Source of the DNA: Pseudomonas sp. CHM02
Lineage (GTDB): Bacteria > Pseudomonadota > Gammaproteobacteria > Pseudomonadales > Pseudomonadaceae
Assembly (NCBI RefSeq): GCF_000612585.1
Contig: NZ_JFCA01000003.1
Span: 124,001 to 188,000, forward strand
Length of the DNA stretch: 64,000 nt
Reading direction: 5' to 3'
Shown in pieces: positions 34,735-45,000 of this stretch; the first letter of the stretch is position 1, and the number at the start of each line of letters is the position of its first letter. The notes below the pieces were generated by a model. That model worked only from the letters and a program-made list of their open reading frames with translations, was not told the DNA's origin and did no database searches. Position numbers and translations under genes: made by a program.

Positions 34735-36416
34735 GGCAAGTCCTTGGCGGTGCTGAGGTCGGGCAAATGGTCTAGCAGCTCAAGCTGCAACTCGGGGTTG
34801 TCTAGATGGGTCGCCAATGCGGCGCGGCTCAGGCGTTGGGCCGGTACCTGGGCCACGAATACGCGATGGCCAAGGTTTGCCAGTGGGTGTGTGGTGGCGG
34901 GCAGGCTGCGGTTGCCGTGGAACCCGGCCCGCGCCAATGCGCTTTGCCACTGCGCCAGGTCGAGGAAGGTGGCGCTGCTGAGTTGGCGTTCGTCGCTGGC
35001 CTGGTTGAGCATGAAGGCCTGAGAGGCCATGACCCAGAATTCCTCCTGGGTCGGTTCGCTGAACACCAGCCAGCCGCCGGGCTTGAGCAGGGCGAGCAGG
35101 GTGGCCAGGGAGCGCTCGGTGTCGCGAGCGGCATTCAGCACGCCACCGGCGACGATCAGGTCCCAGGTCTGGCTTGGATAACCCTGGGACACGGCCGGCC
35201 GGTCGATATCGAACACGCTGTGGCGCACCCACGGCCAGTCCTTGAGCCGCTCGGCGGCGTGTTCGCTGAAGTAGCGCGACAGGTCGGTGCACAGGTAGTC
35301 CACGGGGGCATTCGCCAACGCGGGTAACACCGCCTGGGTGGTGGAACCGGTGCCAGCTCCGACTTCCAGCACGCGCAGCGGCACACCGGCCGGCTGGCGT
35401 GCGGCCCAGGCGCCGATCCAGTGGGCGACGGCGCGGTGCTGGTATTGCGCCGCCAGGCTCTCGCGGTACAGCGCCGCCGCACGTTCGGTGCGGCCTTCGG
35501 GAAACAGCAGGTGCACTGCCGCGCACTCTCCGCGCATCAGCGACGGCAATTGGCGCGCATTGTCCCGTGCGTAGTCGAGGGTGCCGCTGCCGCCGGTGTT
35601 GCGCGCCCAGTCCCCGCTCAACTGCGCCCAGATACCTTCCAGGGCGGCATCGCTCCAGGCACTCGCGTCGAGGGTGGGTTGCAACCGGTCGGCGGTTCGC
35701 TGCAACAGGCCTTGGGATTGCAGCACGTCGAGCCAGCGTGCAATCAAAGGCCGGTGGCCGGGTGCAATGCCGGCCAGCGCCAGGCTTTGGGCCACGTCAT
35801 TGAGCGGCGCGGGCAGCAGCCCGCAATGCTCCAGCCCGTTGAGCATCGACAGCAGCGCGGCGTGGCCGAGTCGATCATTGAGGCGCACCGCCTCGGTCAG
35901 TTGTGCCGCGTCAAACTGCTGGTCGAGGGCAGCCTCGGTCGCGGCCAGATGATCGTCTACCGGCGTGATCGCACAGGCGTGCGGCACCGCGAACAGTGTC
36001 TGGCCATGCAGCGCGACCGCACTCACCTGGGGGTGGTCCAGGGCGCGCTCGCGCCAGCGCTGATGGGCACGCTTGACGTTGGCCAGGTCGCGCCATTCGT
36101 CCTGGACCTGGGTGAACCCCTGCACGCGGCAATTGAGTTGGGCGGCCGCCCGTTCTGCCAGCGGCCAGTCGCCCGGTCGAGTGCTGATAAACACCACTTG
36201 CTCCAGGTGGCTGAGGTCGCTCAAGGGCAGGGCGGGGAAGTCCAGCAGCCGCTCCAGTTGTTCGGCGCCCATCACCACCACGCCGGGGCGCTGGCGTTCG
36301 AGTACGGCCAACAGGCGTGGCGGGGCCAGGTGATGACTGCCCAGATCGGTCAACGCCGGCAAGTGCCACGGGTGGGGACCGAAGGGCAGGTCGATCAGCA
36401 GGGTGTCGACGTTCAT
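34731..36416 (-). CDS. Stand-alone SAM methyltransferase with vestigial adenylation-domain segment
   Basis: 561-residue protein. Its C-terminal two thirds match the MT domain embedded in the A domain of PchF-type NRPSs: helical lead-in ending IARWLDVLQSQGLL, SAM motif VLEVGAGTGSTTQAV (about residue 360), a CTDLSRYF strand, AGGVLNAARD and LLKPGGWLVFSEPTQEEFW. The N-terminal part (PPRLLAVLERQRPGVVVMGA to CRVQGFTQVQDE) looks like the middle of an aryl-AMP ligase/A domain, but lacks the ATP-binding P-loop and catalytic lysine. The start is one of two adjacent ATGs (36419 or 36416), the second 7 bp after AGGAG. Likely an excised NRPS methyltransferase acting in trans. Confidence 0.85.
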   Translation of the reverse strand: MNVDTLLIDLPFGPHPWHLPALTDLGSHHLAPPRLLAVLERQRPGVVVMGAEQLERLLDFPALPLSDLSHLEQVVFISTRPGDWPLAERAAAQLNCRVQGFTQVQDEWRDLANVKRAHQRWRERALDHPQVSAVALHGQTLFAVPHACAITPVDDHLAATEAALDQQFDAAQLTEAVRLNDRLGHAALLSMLNGLEHCGLLPAPLNDVAQSLALAGIAPGHRPLIARWLDVLQSQGLLQRTADRLQPTLDASAWSDAALEGIWAQLSGDWARNTGGSGTLDYARDNARQLPSLMRGECAAVHLLFPEGRTERAAALYRESLAAQYQHRAVAHWIGAWAARQPAGVPLRVLEVGAGTGSTTQAVLPALANAPVDYLCTDLSRYFSEHAAERLKDWPWVRHSVFDIDRPAVSQGYPSQTWDLIVAGGVLNAARDTERSLATLLALLKPGGWLVFSEPTQEEFWVMASQAFMLNQASDERQLSSATFLDLAQWQSALARAGFHGNRSLPATTHPLANLGHRVFVAQVPAQRLSRAALATHLDNPELQLELLDHLPDLSTAKDLP

Positions 36417-37447
36417 CATGAAACTCCTGTGGCATGAAACAGACGTTGCCCGGCGGCAGCCAGCGGGTCTGACGCGGCGGGCCATAGGTCGAGCAATTCG
36501 AAGCCCGCGACGTGCAAGGCCTGGCGCCAGGCGTCGGGCCCCATGAACACCTCATCGGTGACCCTTGGCGGGGCCCCGGCGGGCGGCGACAGCAACAGGT
36601 GCATGAAGGTCAGCATCGCTGGGTTGTCGGCGATGGATTCGCTGAACAGCAGGTTGCCGCCGTCGCGCAGGCAGGCGCGGATTCGCGCCAGGCTGCGCGG
36701 CAGGTCGCAGGCGTTGTGCAGCACGTTTCCGGCGATCACCAGGTCCTGGCTGCGGGGCTCGATGCCCTGTTCGCTGAAGTCGCGGTCGAGGTCCAGCAGG
36801 CTGCATTGCAAACCGGGCTCCAGGCGGAACTGGCGACGAGCCGCGCCGGTAAACAGGGCGCTGAGGTCGGTGAAGCGATAGGCCTTTTCGCGGTCTTCCA
36901 GGGCCGCCAGCACCGCGCGGGTGGTGCAACCGGCGCCGGCGCCGAGTTCCAGCACGTGCAGCACCTCGCCGGCCGAGCCGGCTTCCCGCGCGCGGGCCGC
37001 CAGCGCCTGGTTGATCGCGGCGGTGAAGTGGTTGTGCTGGTACGCACCGAGTACCGCCACCGGGTCCCCTGCAAGCACCAGCAAAGGGGCCAGGGCGATG
37101 TGGTCGCGCAGCAACTCGGGCAGGCGCTCGATGACCTGGGCATGCAGTTGCGCCATGCTCGGCGGGAAGCCCAGTTCGGCATACAACCCTGGCAAATCAC
37201 CGACTGCTGCTTGTGGCGGCGTGCCGTGCCAGGCAAAACGGTCGCCGTCTTCACGCACGGCGCCGGCACGCGACAACGCTGCCAGCCAGCGCCGCACAAT
37301 CCAGGCATGACGCGGTGCCGTGCCGAGGGCCTGGTTTAGGTGTTCGGCTGTTCGCCACACTTGCACCGGCAAGGCCTGGGTGTGCAGGAGCACGTCGGCC
37401 ATGACGCCCAGGCTCAGTTGTTCCAGAGCGTTGAGGGCGGTGTTCAT
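36416..37447 (-). CDS. Stand-alone SAM methyltransferase of NRPS-embedded type
   Basis: 343-residue methyltransferase. The N-terminal helical part (HLNQALGTAPRHAWIVRRWL, then AALSRAGAV) closely parallels the lead-in of the MT domain of NRPS2 (LQAEPRHHWLVRRWLGAL). The SAM motif is VLELGAGAGCTTRAVLAAL (about residue 175), followed by a FTDLSALF strand, AGNVLHNACD and LRDGGNLLFSES. It begins at ATG 37447, overlapping the upstream reductase stop (ATGA), with GAAGG 6 bp before. A second in-trans methyltransferase beside the one downstream and the one embedded in NRPS2: three MTs for one three-ring product. Confidence 0.85.
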   Translation of the reverse strand: MNTALNALEQLSLGVMADVLLHTQALPVQVWRTAEHLNQALGTAPRHAWIVRRWLAALSRAGAVREDGDRFAWHGTPPQAAVGDLPGLYAELGFPPSMAQLHAQVIERLPELLRDHIALAPLLVLAGDPVAVLGAYQHNHFTAAINQALAARAREAGSAGEVLHVLELGAGAGCTTRAVLAALEDREKAYRFTDLSALFTGAARRQFRLEPGLQCSLLDLDRDFSEQGIEPRSQDLVIAGNVLHNACDLPRSLARIRACLRDGGNLLFSESIADNPAMLTFMHLLLSPPAGAPPRVTDEVFMGPDAWRQALHVAGFELLDLWPAASDPLAAAGQRLFHATGVS

Positions 37448-38547
37448 AGGCAACCTTCTTCGGCGTGTTGCAGGTGTTCGAGCGGGTGGTCCAGCAGGTT
37501 CAGCGCATGGATCGCCGAGGTGCGTTGCAGGCGCTCAAGGCTGGCGACGGGCGGCAAGGCGTGGGCGGCGTAATGGCAGCCGGGGCGGATTTCGCCTTCG
37601 AGCACACTCACGATTGCGGTCGCCGCCATGGCGCCGGTCAGTGCCGCATTGCCCGCGCCGCTGACTACCAGGCTGCGGGTGCACGCCTGGCCGTCGCGCA
37701 GGCCATCGAGCTGCAGCAACAACGTGACGAAAGGTGCCTGACCACTAAGGTCCAACTGGCTGGCCGTGCATAAGCGTTGCACCGCGTCGGCACGCGGCAG
37801 GCTGTGCGCCTGGTCGAGGGCCTTGAGCACGTGTCCGTCGGTCATCACGTTGAACCACTGGCCTGTCTCCAGGTGCAGGTCCCTGGCCAGGCGTTCGCCT
37901 TCCCGGTTCAAGTAGGGCAGCACGTGCACCGGGCCGGGGAAACACGGCAGCAGCACATCGCGACGGCGCCTCAGTGCGCGGCTGCAACGGCCGTTGTGCC
38001 AGGCCGCCAGGGGCTCGCTGGAGCCATCCACCGCCCCTTGCAGGAAGTCATCGGCGGCCACCGCCGTGAACTGGTCGCGCAGGCCGAAATAGCTGGTCAG
38101 GCCCTGCACCCGAGTGAACCCCTGCGCAGCCAGCCAGCGTGGCAGCAGGCCGGTGAGCCCCGGTTGCAGGCCCGCGCCAAGCACCGCGCTGCGCCCACGC
38201 CATAGGGTCGGGTCGAGGTGTATATCGCCGGCTGCATCGACGTAATGCGCATCGGCTTGCAAGGCGGCCTGCGCGGCGCGGTCCGCGACGCGCCAGGACG
38301 GGCCGGCGCAGTTGAGCAGCACGTCGCAGCCACGGGCGAACCTGGCCAGGGCTGGCGTGTCGTTGAAGTCCACAGCCGTCCATTGCAGCCGTGCATCGGG
38401 CCATTGCAGTTGGAGTCGCGCCAGGCAGCGCGCGCCGTTGTGCGGGTCACGCCCGCCCAGGCGCAGGTCGTGCAGGCCCAGGCTCAACAAGGCCCGCGCG
38501 CTGGCCAGGCCGACGTCGCCACTGGCGCCCAGCACCCCGATCAGCAT
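37444..38547 (-). CDS. Saccharopine-dehydrogenase-like NAD(P)H oxidoreductase
   Basis: 367-residue protein with a Rossmann N-terminus (MLIGVLGASGDVGLASARAL), CDVLLNCAGPSW and YVDAAGDIHLD, the pattern of the saccharopine dehydrogenase-like family. In the siderophore operon the natural role is a second imine/thiazoline or carbonyl reduction; enantio-pyochelin loci carry a thiazoline reductase (PchK) distinct from PchG, and comparison with it would be informative (from memory). Overlaps the upstream ABC gene by 7 bp. Two reductases in one operon suggest two reductive steps or two alternative stereochemical outcomes. Confidence 0.8.
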   Translation of the reverse strand: MLIGVLGASGDVGLASARALLSLGLHDLRLGGRDPHNGARCLARLQLQWPDARLQWTAVDFNDTPALARFARGCDVLLNCAGPSWRVADRAAQAALQADAHYVDAAGDIHLDPTLWRGRSAVLGAGLQPGLTGLLPRWLAAQGFTRVQGLTSYFGLRDQFTAVAADDFLQGAVDGSSEPLAAWHNGRCSRALRRRRDVLLPCFPGPVHVLPYLNREGERLARDLHLETGQWFNVMTDGHVLKALDQAHSLPRADAVQRLCTASQLDLSGQAPFVTLLLQLDGLRDGQACTRSLVVSGAGNAALTGAMAATAIVSVLEGEIRPGCHYAAHALPPVASLERLQRTSAIHALNLLDHPLEHLQHAEEGCL

Positions 38548-40286
38548 GGCTGAGCCTGCGCATTCAGGCGCCAGCCGCCGGCGCGTTGACGGTCATGCCA
38601 GAACCCGGCGTAGCGGCCGTTGAGACCGAGCAGGTGCGCGTGGGTGCCGGACTCCACCAGGCGACCTGCGTCCAGCACCAGGATCTGGTCGGCGGCCATG
38701 ATGGTCGGCAGTCGATGGGCGATCACCAGCACGGTCGAGCTTTGCATCAGGCTGCGAATTGCCGCTTGTACGAAGGCTTCGTTGTGCGGGTCGAGCGCAG
38801 CGGTGGCTTCGTCCAGCAGCACGATCGGCGCGCGCTTGAGCAACGCCCTCGCGAGGGACACGCGCTGGCGCTCCCCCCCGGACAACGACGCGCCGCCTTC
38901 GCCCACCGGCGTGTTCCAGCCCTGGGGCAGGCGCGCGACGATTTCATCGACGCCCGCCAGCCGTGCCGCTTCGGCGACTGCGCGGGCACTGGCGTCCGGG
39001 CTGCCCACGCGGATATTCGCTTCGAGGCTGTCGTCGAACAGGTACACGTCCTGCATCACCAGCGACAGCTGCGCCATCAGTGCCTCGCTGGACAGCTCGC
39101 GCACGTCCACGCCGCCGACCTTGACGCTGCCCTCGGAGGTATCGAAAAAGCGCATCAGCAAACGGGTGACGGTGGTCTTGCCCGAGCCCGAGGCGCCGAC
39201 AATCGCGGTCATCGAATGGGCCGGGGCGTTGAAGGTCAGGTCGCGCAGCACCGTCGGGCCACTGGGGTAGGCGAAGCTCACCTGTTCGAAGGCCAGGCTG
39301 CCCGGTGCCGACAAGGGCTGGCTGACGGCGGGTTCGGGCAGCGGTGGCTCACGCAGGATGCCCACCCACTGATCCAGGTCGTTGCCGGCCATGCGCAACA
39401 GGCCGCTGCGTGCCGCGGCTTCGGCCAGTGGCCCCACGAACCGCGCTGCCAGGGCGAGCAGGGCCACCAGTTGGATCGCATCGATTTCACCGTGGGCCGC
39501 CAGGGCAATGCCCACGCCCACCAGCAGCGCGAAGGCCAGTTGCACGGTCAGACCGCCGGCGAGCAGCTTGGGAAAGGTCTGCGACAGCATCGACCCGCCT
39601 GCCAGCTTTTGCGCCTGGTTGGCCGCCTGCAATGGCGCATAGCCGTCCTGCGTGCGGCCAAATGCGCGCAGCACTTGCTGATAGCGGGCGAACTCCACCA
39701 CCCGGTTGCCCGCCAGGGTGGCGGCGGCTTCCACCCGCGCATCGTTGCTGCCGATGGCGGCGGCTGACCAGTGATGGGTGAAATAGATCAGCGGTGCACA
39801 CAGCACGGCTGTCAGGCCCAGGCGCCAGTCGAACACGAACAGGGTCAGCGCCACCGTGGCCGGTACCACCACCCCGGACACCACCGGCCCCAGGTAATGG
39901 GCAAACAAACCGGTAACCATCAACGTGCCACTGGTGGCGCTGCGCGACAGGCGCCCGACCTTTTCCGAGTTGAACCAGCCCAACGGCAGGCTGACCAGGT
40001 GCTGGCCGAGGCGATCATGCAAGGTCGTCAGCACCAGCAGGGCCAGGGCAAAGCCCTTCATGGCCTGCTGGTAGTGGGCGATGCAGGTCAGCACCACCAT
40101 TGCCGCCAGGCCCGCCAGCCAGGCCATGGCGGTGGGCAGGTCGCCGGCGAACAATGCGTGCAGGATCGGCACCAGCAGGGCCACGGCCAGGCCTTGCAGC
40201 ACGGCACTGGTCACCAGCCACGCAAGGTAGCGGTAGAGGCGTGGGGCATGGGCCGGGCCCAGTAAGGTCACAAGGCTACGGATCAC
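38541..40286 (-). CDS. ABC half-transporter, PchI/YbtQ-like (TM-NBD)
   Basis: 581-residue protein with about six membrane segments in the first 300 residues and a C-terminal NBD: Walker A GASGSGKTTVTRL, signature LSGGERQRVSLARALL, Walker B VLLDEATAALD. Paired with the preceding half-transporter as in PchH/PchI and YbtP/YbtQ, which move the ferric siderophore or iron across the inner membrane despite an exporter-type fold. I start it at GTG 40286 (GTGA overlapping the upstream stop, GGAG 8 bp before); an ATG further upstream reads within the other gene. Confidence 0.9.
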   Translation of the reverse strand: MIRSLVTLLGPAHAPRLYRYLAWLVTSAVLQGLAVALLVPILHALFAGDLPTAMAWLAGLAAMVVLTCIAHYQQAMKGFALALLVLTTLHDRLGQHLVSLPLGWFNSEKVGRLSRSATSGTLMVTGLFAHYLGPVVSGVVVPATVALTLFVFDWRLGLTAVLCAPLIYFTHHWSAAAIGSNDARVEAAATLAGNRVVEFARYQQVLRAFGRTQDGYAPLQAANQAQKLAGGSMLSQTFPKLLAGGLTVQLAFALLVGVGIALAAHGEIDAIQLVALLALAARFVGPLAEAAARSGLLRMAGNDLDQWVGILREPPLPEPAVSQPLSAPGSLAFEQVSFAYPSGPTVLRDLTFNAPAHSMTAIVGASGSGKTTVTRLLMRFFDTSEGSVKVGGVDVRELSSEALMAQLSLVMQDVYLFDDSLEANIRVGSPDASARAVAEAARLAGVDEIVARLPQGWNTPVGEGGASLSGGERQRVSLARALLKRAPIVLLDEATAALDPHNEAFVQAAIRSLMQSSTVLVIAHRLPTIMAADQILVLDAGRLVESGTHAHLLGLNGRYAGFWHDRQRAGGWRLNAQAQPC

Positions 40287-42016
40287 AAGGACATCTCCAG
40301 CGCAGGGGTTTCGGTACCCGCTCGCCACAGTCGGGCATAGGCGCCGTTGGCTTTCAGCAGGTGTTCATGGCGGCCGCTTTCCAGCACGCGGCCCTGGTCG
40401 AGGACGACGATCTGGTCGACCCCGCTGATGCTCGCCAGGCGATGGGCAATCACCAGCACCGTGCGGCCACGCGCCAGGGCCGACAGGGCGTCCTGGATCA
40501 GTGCTTCGGATTCGGGGTCGGCGTGGGAGGTGGCTTCATCGAGGATCAGCACCGGCGTGTCGGCCAGCAGGGTGCGGGCGATGGACACGCGCTGCGCCTC
40601 GCCACCGGAGAAGATCGCGTCTTCGCCGATCACCGATTGATAACCCCGGGGCAGGGCCTGGATACGCGCATGGATCTGCGCCGATCGCGCCGCCGCCTCG
40701 ACCTCTGCATCGCTGGCGTCGGGACGGCCCAGGCGCAGGTTGTCGGCGACGGTGCCGTGCACCAGTTGCGCGTCCTGCAACACGAAGCCCACCTGTTGGT
40801 ACAACTGGCGCGGGTCGATCTCGCGCACATCGGCGCCACCCACGCAGATGCGGCCGGCGTTGACGTCATGAAAGCGCGGCACCAGCTTGGCCAGGGTCGA
40901 CTTGCCGGCACCGGAGGCGCCGACCAATGCGGTCACGCTGCCGGCCGGGCAGTGCAGGTCGACGCCCTTGAGGATCAGGTGCTCGGCGTCGTAGCCGAAC
41001 TGCACCTGTTCAAAGCGGATGTCGCTGCCCTGGGGCTGGACGCAGGCCTTGGGCGTGGGCAGCTCCTCGATGTCCAGCAGCGCTTCGATGCGATCGGCTG
41101 CCGCCAGGGCGGTGCGCTGGGCCGTAAGGCTTTGGTTGATCACCAGCAGCGATTGAGGGATGACCACCGCCACCAGGGTTTCGGCGAACAGTTCCAGCGG
41201 GGTGATCCAGCCGTGTGCCAGCAACAGGCTGCCGACCCCCAGGCTCACCAGCAGGATCACCGGCACACTCAAGGCCATTGAAGAGAAGGCTTCCAGGCGC
41301 AGCAGCGGCTTGACCCAGCCGGCGTACTGCTCGCTGAACTGGTCGACCGCCTGCTGATAGCTGCGATGCGCCTGGCCGACCTGGCCGAACGCCTTGACCA
41401 CGGCAATGCCGTGCACGAACTCGACAATCGCCGCGCTGACGCGGGTCATGCTCTTGTCCAGCAACTGCATCTTGGCGCCGAAGCCGCGCATCATCAGGGT
41501 GTAGGCCACCGCGTAGATGGGCAGTGTCAGTACCGCCAGCAGCGCCAGCCGCCAGTTCAGCGTGGCCAGCCACAACAAGCCCGCCAGCGGTGTGACGATA
41601 GCCGCGGTGAGTTCCACCGCATGGTGGGCGATCAGGTGATGCAGGTCTTCGAGGTCGTCCTGCACCACCTTGCGCACGGCGCCGGAGGTGGTGTCGGTGT
41701 ACCAGCCCAACGGCACGCGCCCGAGTTTGCGCACCATGGCTTCGCGCAAGCTCGATTGCAGGCGATGGTCGGCCACATGGGTCAGCCACAGCGCCGCGCC
41801 GCTGGCCATCCACCCCAGGCTCAGGGCGATCACCACCAGCGCGGCCCACAGCCAGAGGGTGTGACGGTCGGCGTTACCGGCCAACAGCAAGCGGCCCAGT
41901 TCGGTGAGGCCGATAAAGGGCACGAGGTTGACCAATGCGCCGAGGGCGGCGAACGCCACACCGAGGCGGATCAGGCGGTTGACCGGGTGTTTCAAGGTAT
42001 CCAGGGCAGTGGTCAT
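40283..42016 (-). CDS. ABC half-transporter, PchH/YbtP-like (TM-NBD)
   Basis: 577-residue membrane ATPase with about six transmembrane helices then an NBD: Walker A GASGAGKSTLAKL, signature FSGGEAQRVSIARTLL and Walker B VLILDEATSHAD. It should heterodimerise with the product of the next gene, as YbtP does with YbtQ. The start is ATG 42016, whose ATGA overlaps the NRPS2 stop; the longer frame upstream is inside NRPS2. The location between NRPS2 and tailoring genes ties uptake or intracellular siderophore traffic to biosynthesis. Confidence 0.9.
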   Translation of the reverse strand: MTTALDTLKHPVNRLIRLGVAFAALGALVNLVPFIGLTELGRLLLAGNADRHTLWLWAALVVIALSLGWMASGAALWLTHVADHRLQSSLREAMVRKLGRVPLGWYTDTTSGAVRKVVQDDLEDLHHLIAHHAVELTAAIVTPLAGLLWLATLNWRLALLAVLTLPIYAVAYTLMMRGFGAKMQLLDKSMTRVSAAIVEFVHGIAVVKAFGQVGQAHRSYQQAVDQFSEQYAGWVKPLLRLEAFSSMALSVPVILLVSLGVGSLLLAHGWITPLELFAETLVAVVIPQSLLVINQSLTAQRTALAAADRIEALLDIEELPTPKACVQPQGSDIRFEQVQFGYDAEHLILKGVDLHCPAGSVTALVGASGAGKSTLAKLVPRFHDVNAGRICVGGADVREIDPRQLYQQVGFVLQDAQLVHGTVADNLRLGRPDASDAEVEAAARSAQIHARIQALPRGYQSVIGEDAIFSGGEAQRVSIARTLLADTPVLILDEATSHADPESEALIQDALSALARGRTVLVIAHRLASISGVDQIVVLDQGRVLESGRHEHLLKANGAYARLWRAGTETPALEMSL

Positions 42017-45000
42017 GAGTTTTTCCGAAGGGCCTCGAGCAGGTGCGCAGTGACGGTGTGGACGTGGGGCGGTTCGATCACGCTGAAGTGGTTGCCGGGC
42101 ACGTCGATCAGCTCGAAGCGGCCCAGGCACGCGTCTTCCCAGAACGGCGCCGCCAGATGACCGACGCCGCCGGTGATGCCGAACGATTGCTGCTCCAGGC
42201 AGCGCAGGTAGGTCATGTTGCCGAGGAATGGCGGCGGGTCGAACCGCGCCGCACGCATGCTGTGGCGGCACACGCGAAACAGGGTCGGCACCAGTTCGGG
42301 GCCGATCGGCACGCCGGCCTGGCCCGAGGCCAGGCGTGCGTATTCGGCCAGCCGTTCCTCCTGGCTACGCGCCGATTGCTGCTGTACCGCCAGCGCCAGA
42401 GCGTCCAGCCCCGGATCGCCGCGCAACGCGGCCATGGCGCCGGCGGGCACGCGGCGGTTGTCGCGGGCCATCAGCAGGTCGATGGCGCGGTACACGTCAT
42501 AGTCTTCAATGTGTGCGCCGAACACGGTTTTCACCGGGTCCAGGTTCAGGTTGGGCACGAAGATCGCCTCATAGGCCAGCTCTTCGTCGGTGTCGATGAA
42601 CATGGGAATGCTGTCGATCAGGCTCAGGTCGACCACTTCCATGCCGCGTTCGAGCAAGCGCCGGGCAACCTCGGTGGCCAGCAGCCCGCCGAGGCAGTAA
42701 CCGATCAACTGGAAGCGTTGATGGCCGTCGGCGATCAAGCGCTCGGCGTAGTCCTGGGCCACGCTCTCGATCAGGCGCTTGGGCTCCAGGGCCAGGTACT
42801 GCGCCGTGTCGGCCACGGCAAAGCCGATCACCGGACCGGCCTGCTGGTCGGCGAGGGCGCGGCCCAGGTGCTGGAAATAGTCCAGGGTGCCGAGGGCGGC
42901 ATGGAACATCACCCGCACCGGGCCGACCTCCCCCCCGCCAAACGGCACCACCAGCGCGTTGCTGCTGGAGGAGCGCCGCACCTCACCGCTGGCAGCAATC
43001 GCGCCTGGCGTGATTTCGCCCTGGTTGAGCAGGCGTGCGAGGGCGGTGACATTCGGCTCGTTGAGCATCTGCCGCAGCAGGGTGTCGTAGCTCAGGCTTT
43101 GGGCCTGGGGCAGTTGCTCGCGCAGTTGGCCGGCGACGCGGGCGAGGATCAGCGAGTCGGCGCCTTTTTCGTAGAAACTGTCATCGACGCCGATCTGCGC
43201 CAGCCCCAGGGCGTCGGCCCATACGCGGCACAACTCGGCGGTAAGCGGATCGCTCGGTGCTTCCAGGCTGCTCGACGTCTGGGCATCGGCGGCGGGGCGC
43301 CAGCCGCCCAGCGTGTTGCGGTCGACTTTGCCGTTGGCGGTCAGCGGCAAGCGGTCGAGCACTTGCAGGTGCGCCGGCAACATGTAGTCCGGCAGGCGCT
43401 GGGCCAGGGCGCGGCGCAGGCTGTCGACGCTCAGGCGCTGCACGCCGGCCTTGAAGCGGGCGGCGAATACCTGCATGCCGAGGGTGGCCAGCGGGTGGTC
43501 GGCCTGGAGCAGGGCGGGCAGGCACTCGCCACCGAAGGCCTTGACCCGTGCCTGCCAGATCTCGCCGCCGCGCAGGCCGCTGCGGCCCTGGTCGTGATCG
43601 CCATTGACCGGCGTCATCATGAAACCCTGGGTCAGCAGGATCGCCGGCCATTCGCCGGTGGGCTCGCTGAACACCAGCCAACCGCCGGGGCTGAGCAACT
43701 CGGTGATCTGGCCGAGGGCGTTGTCGATGTCCTTGACGCTATTGAGCATGCCCGCGCAGAGCACGATATCCACGCTGTTGCTGGCCAGGCCTTGGGGCCG
43801 GATAGCCTGGTCGATGTCCAGCACGCCGTAGCGCACCCAGGCGTATTCGGCAAAGCGCTGCTTGGCCGCCGGCAGGAAAAACGCGGTCATGTCGGTAAAC
43901 AGGTAATCGACTTCCAGGCCGTCGAGCAGGCCGATGACCGGCGCGCTGGTGGCACCGGTGCCGGCGCCGATTTCGAGGATGCGCAGCGGGCCGTCACCTT
44001 CATGGTGGGTAGCCAGGCGGTTGATCAGCGCAGCGATGCTGTGGTTGTTGTAGCGCGACACCGCGTCCCCGCCGTACAACTGCAAGGCCAGGTCCAACTG
44101 GCCTTGGGGGAACAGCAGGTCGAACGGGTTGACCTCGTCCTTGAGCAGTTGCGGCAATTGCCACACATGGTTGAGCTGGTAGTCGAGCAACGCCTGGCTG
44201 CACAGCCCCGAGGCGACGGCCTGTTCCACTCGGCCCCAGGCCAGCGCCGGGTTGGGCGCGGCCTGCGCCAGGCGATAGCGTGCGTGTGCGTGGTGCAGCA
44301 GGCCGGCCTCGCACAGCGCACCCAACCAGCGGCGCACCAGCCAGTGGTGGCGCGGCTCGGCCTGCAAGGCATGCAGTATTGTCGCGGCGTCCGGTTCGGC
44401 AAGGTCGCCGCTGAACAGTCCGGTCTTGAGCAGCACCTCCAGCATCGAACTCAACGCGGCGGCACTCAGGTCAGCCTGGTACTCGCGTACTTGCTGTGCA
44501 TCGAAGCTGCCCACCTGGCTGTCGGCATAACGTTTGACCGCCGTGAGCAACGGCGCGCCTGGCAGCGGCTCGGGTTCGGCGCGTGCGGCAGTAACGAACG
44601 CCAGCAGGTCGCCACTGACCAGGCTGACCGCGCTGTCCACGCCGGGGATGGCGAGCAGAGCAGCCTCGACCTCACCGAGTTCTACCCGATGCCCACGAAT
44701 CTTTACCTGGCCGTCTTCACGGCCAAGGAATTCCAGTTCACCCCCCGGCAGGTAGCGGCCACGGTCACCGCTGCGGTACAGACGCTGCCCGTCGAGCGGG
44801 TGGGGGAAGAAGCGTGCATCGCTCAAGTCCGGATCGCCCAGGTAGCCCTGGGCCAGGCCGACACCGGTGATATACAGGTCGCCCGGCACCCAGGTCGGTG
44901 CATCGCGCCAGTGGCTGTCGAGTACCCGAAAGCCCTGGTTGGCCAACGGCAGGCCGTAGGGAATGCTGCGCCACGCCGGGTCGATGGCGCCGATAGGGTG

